The translations under genes and the position numbers were made by a program. Shown in pieces: positions 7,079 through 8,791 of a DNA stretch of 8,791 bases (positions are counted from its first letter, which is position 1; each line of letters opens with the position of its first letter). The notes below the pieces were generated by a model, which saw nothing but the letters and a program-made list of their open reading frames with translations, made no database searches and was not told where the DNA came from. This DNA comes from an uncultured Aquincola sp. (lineage in GTDB: Bacteria > Pseudomonadota > Gammaproteobacteria > Burkholderiales > Burkholderiaceae). Location of the stretch: the NCBI GenBank assembly GCA_937883885.1, contig CAKZXL010000239.1, positions 1 to 8,791 on the forward strand. The letters run 5' to 3'.

Positions 7079-8177
7079 ATTCTGTTGCCCCCATGGCCAG
7101 CGCTCGCTCGCGCTGGGCGTTGAGCTCTGCCGCCGGCTTGCCACGCACGTCCCAGCCCTGCAGATGCCGCTCGGCCAGCGCCGCCAGTGCGCTGATCCAC
7201 TGCGGCTGGTCGTTCAGGCAGGGGATGTAGTGGAAGGCCTGGCCGCCGGCATGCAGGAAGGCTTCGCGCGCTTCCTGGTTGATTTCTTCCAGCGTCTCCA
7301 GGCAGTCGGAGGTGAAGCCGGGGCACATCACGTCCACGCGCTGGAGGCCCTGCTGCGCCAGCGCGATCAGCGTCGGCTCGGTGTAGGGCTCCAGCCACTT
7401 GGCCTTGCCGAAGCGGCTCTGGAAGGTGACCTGCAGCTCGTCGGGCCGCAGGCCCAGCGCCTCGCGCAGCAGGCGGGCGGTCACGTGGCATTCGCAGTGG
7501 TAGGGGTCGCCCAGGTGCAGGGTGCGTTCGGGCATGCCATGGAAGCTGAGCACCAGCTTCTGGCCGCGGCCCTGCGTGGCCCAGTGGTCGGTCACGCGGC
7601 GGGCCAGCGCGGCGATGTAGCCGGGGTCGTCGTGGTAGTGGTTGACGAAGCGCAGCTCCGGCTGGCGGCGTTGCCGGCCCAGCCAATCGTTGATCTTGTC
7701 GTTGGCGGTGGCGGTGGTGGAGCCGGCGTACTGCGGGTACAGCGGCAGCACCAGAATGCGCGTCGCGCCCTGGGCCTTCAGCTCGTCGAGCACGGACGGA
7801 ATGGACGGGTTGCCGTAGCGCATCGCGTAGCGCACCAGCACGGCCGGCTCGGGCTGGCCCAGGCGCTCGCCCAGGTGGCCTTGCAGCAGCGTGGTCTGGC
7901 GCCGGGTCCACACCGCCAGCGGCGAGCCTTCGGGCGTCCAGATGCTGGCGTACTTGGCGGCCGACTTGGCCGGCCGCACCCGCAGGATGACGCCGTGCAG
8001 GATGGGCAGCCAGGCCGCGCGCGGGATCTCGACCACACGCGGGTCGCTGAGGAACTCGGCCAGGTAGGTGCGCAGGGCCGGGGCGGTGGGCGCGTCGGGC
8101 GTGCCCAGGTTGACGAGCAGGACCGCGGTGCGCTGCGGAGTGCCGTGGCGCCAGGCGGTGTCGGTTCGGGTCGTCAT
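7077..8177 (-). CDS. hemH: Ferrochelatase (last step of protoheme synthesis)
   Basis: This is a 366-residue ferrochelatase, which inserts Fe2+ into protoporphyrin IX. Diagnostic elements are [12 protein letters not shown] (20-31), the [15 protein letters not shown] segment (66-80), AMRYGNPSI (118-126), [14 protein letters not shown] (142-155), the catalytic-site motif [12 protein letters not shown] (208-219) with His213, and [13 protein letters not shown] (287-299). Glu294 in the last motif corresponds to the conserved active-site glutamate (Glu343 in human ferrochelatase). The length matches the proteobacterial enzyme. I see no clear iron-sulfur cysteine set at the C-terminus. ATG 8177 gives a normal N-terminus. 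There is no Shine-Dalgarno sequence: the leader is C-rich, and the upstream hybrid kinase gene ends only 15 bases before, so translation may rely on coupling. The gene converges on tctA and shares its terminator. Confidence 0.98.
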   Translation of the reverse strand: MTTRTDTAWRHGTPQRTAVLLVNLGTPDAPTAPALRTYLAEFLSDPRVVEIPRAAWLPILHGVILRVRPAKSAAKYASIWTPEGSPLAVWTRRQTTLLQGHLGERLGQPEPAVLVRYAMRYGNPSIPSVLDELKAQGATRILVLPLYPQYAGSTTATANDKINDWLGRQRRQPELRFVNHYHDDPGYIAALARRVTDHWATQGRGQKLVLSFHGMPERTLHLGDPYHCECHVTARLLREALGLRPDELQVTFQSRFGKAKWLEPYTEPTLIALAQQGLQRVDVMCPGFTSDCLETLEEINQEAREAFLHAGGQAFHYIPCLNDQPQWISALAALAERHLQGWDVRGKPAAELNAQRERALAMGATE

Positions 8178-8192
8178 GCGGTGGAGGGGGTG

Positions 8193-8791
8193 TCAGCGGA
8201 GGTCGGCCGCCAGTCGGCCAAGGTCGGCGAGGATACGGGACAAGTCCAGTGGCTTGGACCAATAGCCGGCGAAACCCGCGGCCTGGGCACGGGCCAGGTC
8301 CTCGGGTGCGGCGTCGGCCGAACACATGTAGGCCGGCGTGTCGGCATGGCCCGGCATCGCGCGCAGCCGCGCCAGCACGTCGTAGCCGTTGCAATCGGGC
8401 AGGTGGGCATCGAGCACGAAGACGTCGGGCCGCAACTGCGGCAGCATCTCAAACAGCTCCTGGCCGCAGTCGGCCACATGCGTCTCGATGTCGGGCCGGG
8501 CGCGCAGTGCCTCGGTGAACAGCAGCGCGTTGACGCGGTTGTCCTCCAGGTACAGCACCTGCAGCTTGCGGGTGGGCGGCGGTGCGGGCGGCGGCTCCGT
8601 CGACGGGGGGGCGGCGGGCTGCGCCGCGGCCTGCGGCACGGCTTCAGCAGAGGCCGCTCCCGCCGGCGGCAGTGCAGGCGCGGCTGCCGGCAGGCTCACC
8701 CGCACCGAAGTGCCTAAACCGGGCTGGCTGCTCAGGCTCACCTGGCCGCCCATGTCGGACACCAGGCGCTTGGCGATCAGCAGCCCCAGGC
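8193..8791 (-). CDS. Hybrid sensor kinase, C-terminal end with receiver domain (partial)
   Basis: Only the last 198 complete codons are visible; the gene enters from beyond base 8791. The first visible residues, LGLLIAKRLVSDMGGQVSLS, continuing to LGTSVRVSLP, are the G2 box and end of a HATPase_c domain. A linker of about 40 residues rich in Pro and Ala follows (about visible residues 35-74). The rest is a receiver domain: acidic pair Glu82/Asp83 (LYLEDNRVN), phospho-acceptor Asp127 (VFVLDAHLPDCNGYD), Ser158 in place of the usual Thr/Ser, and Lys179 (WSKPLD). All receiver residues needed for phosphorylation are present. The input domains and signal are unknown. A start annotated at 8762 would be false, because the kinase homology continues upstream. 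hemH follows after 15 bases on the same strand. Confidence 0.9.
   Translation of the reverse strand, partial: LGLLIAKRLVSDMGGQVSLSSQPGLGTSVRVSLPAAAPALPPAGAASAEAVPQAAAQPAAPPSTEPPPAPPPTRKLQVLYLEDNRVNALLFTEALRARPDIETHVADCGQELFEMLPQLRPDVFVLDAHLPDCNGYDVLARLRAMPGHADTPAYMCSADAAPEDLARAQAAGFAGYWSKPLDLSRILADLGRLAADLR

Noticed and set aside
5395..8394. A 999-codon open frame on the minus strand spanning tctB, tctA and hemH
   Set aside because: It is antisense to tctB and tctA and out of frame with hemH. Its product is low-complexity, rich in His, Gln, Arg and Gly, with no recognisable domain. Such frames arise in GC-rich DNA opposite strongly biased codons.
8605..8611. Run of seven G in the hybrid kinase linker as a possible frameshift or phase-variable tract
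   Set aside because: The reading frame is correct and homologous on both sides (ATPase end and receiver). Seven G in DNA this rich in GC is not exceptional.
6612..8717. A 701-codon open frame on the plus strand across tctA, hemH and the hybrid kinase
   Set aside because: It overlaps three genes with clear homology and crosses a terminator. Its composition is that of antisense shadow sequence.

Overview
The window is high-GC DNA with tightly packed genes and strongly G/C-ending codons. The protein sequences (DnaK, GrpE, HslR, ferrochelatase) and the presence of a TctC-type receptor with its own transporter suggest a betaproteobacterium of the order Burkholderiales, possibly near the Leptothrix/Rubrivivax/Ideonella group. 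The finer placement is a guess from recollection.

Layout. Bases 1-1272 (minus strand) hold the heat-shock pair grpE and the first 192 codons of dnaK. A sigma-32-like promoter lies just upstream of grpE. Bases 1368-3933 (minus strand) form a three-gene unit: an OmpR-type response regulator (tctD-like), a sensor kinase (tctE-like) and hslR, an S4-domain heat-shock protein. Each junction is a 4-base ATGA overlap. Bases 3934-4055 are a divergent regulatory spacer with direct repeats. Bases 4056-7026 (plus strand) are the complete tripartite tricarboxylate transporter operon tctC-tctB-tctA, with 8-base gaps. A terminator hairpin at 7051-7078 serves the convergent end between tctA and hemH. Bases 7077-8177 (minus strand) encode ferrochelatase (hemH). 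Bases 8193-8791 (minus strand) are the C-terminal end of a hybrid sensor kinase with a receiver domain, cut by the window edge.

How the genes work together. TctC is a periplasmic solute receptor that hands a carboxylate to the TctA/TctB membrane proteins. TctE probably senses the substrate or a related signal and phosphorylates TctD, which probably activates the divergent tctCBA promoter. GrpE and DnaK form the Hsp70 chaperone machine, and HslR rescues stalled 50S subunits after heat shock. From memory, hemH, hslR, grpE and dnaK are near neighbours in many Burkholderiales. The tct module therefore looks like an insertion between hemH and hslR that has placed hslR at the end of the tctDE transcription unit.

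I found no undescribed system. The points most worth a second look are the coupling of hslR to tctE, the sigma-32 promoter, the operator-like repeats in the tctD/tctC spacer, and a perfect DnaA box between grpE and dnaK. There is no gene-free stretch longer than 300 bases, and I saw no tRNA, rRNA, CRISPR array or insertion sequence.
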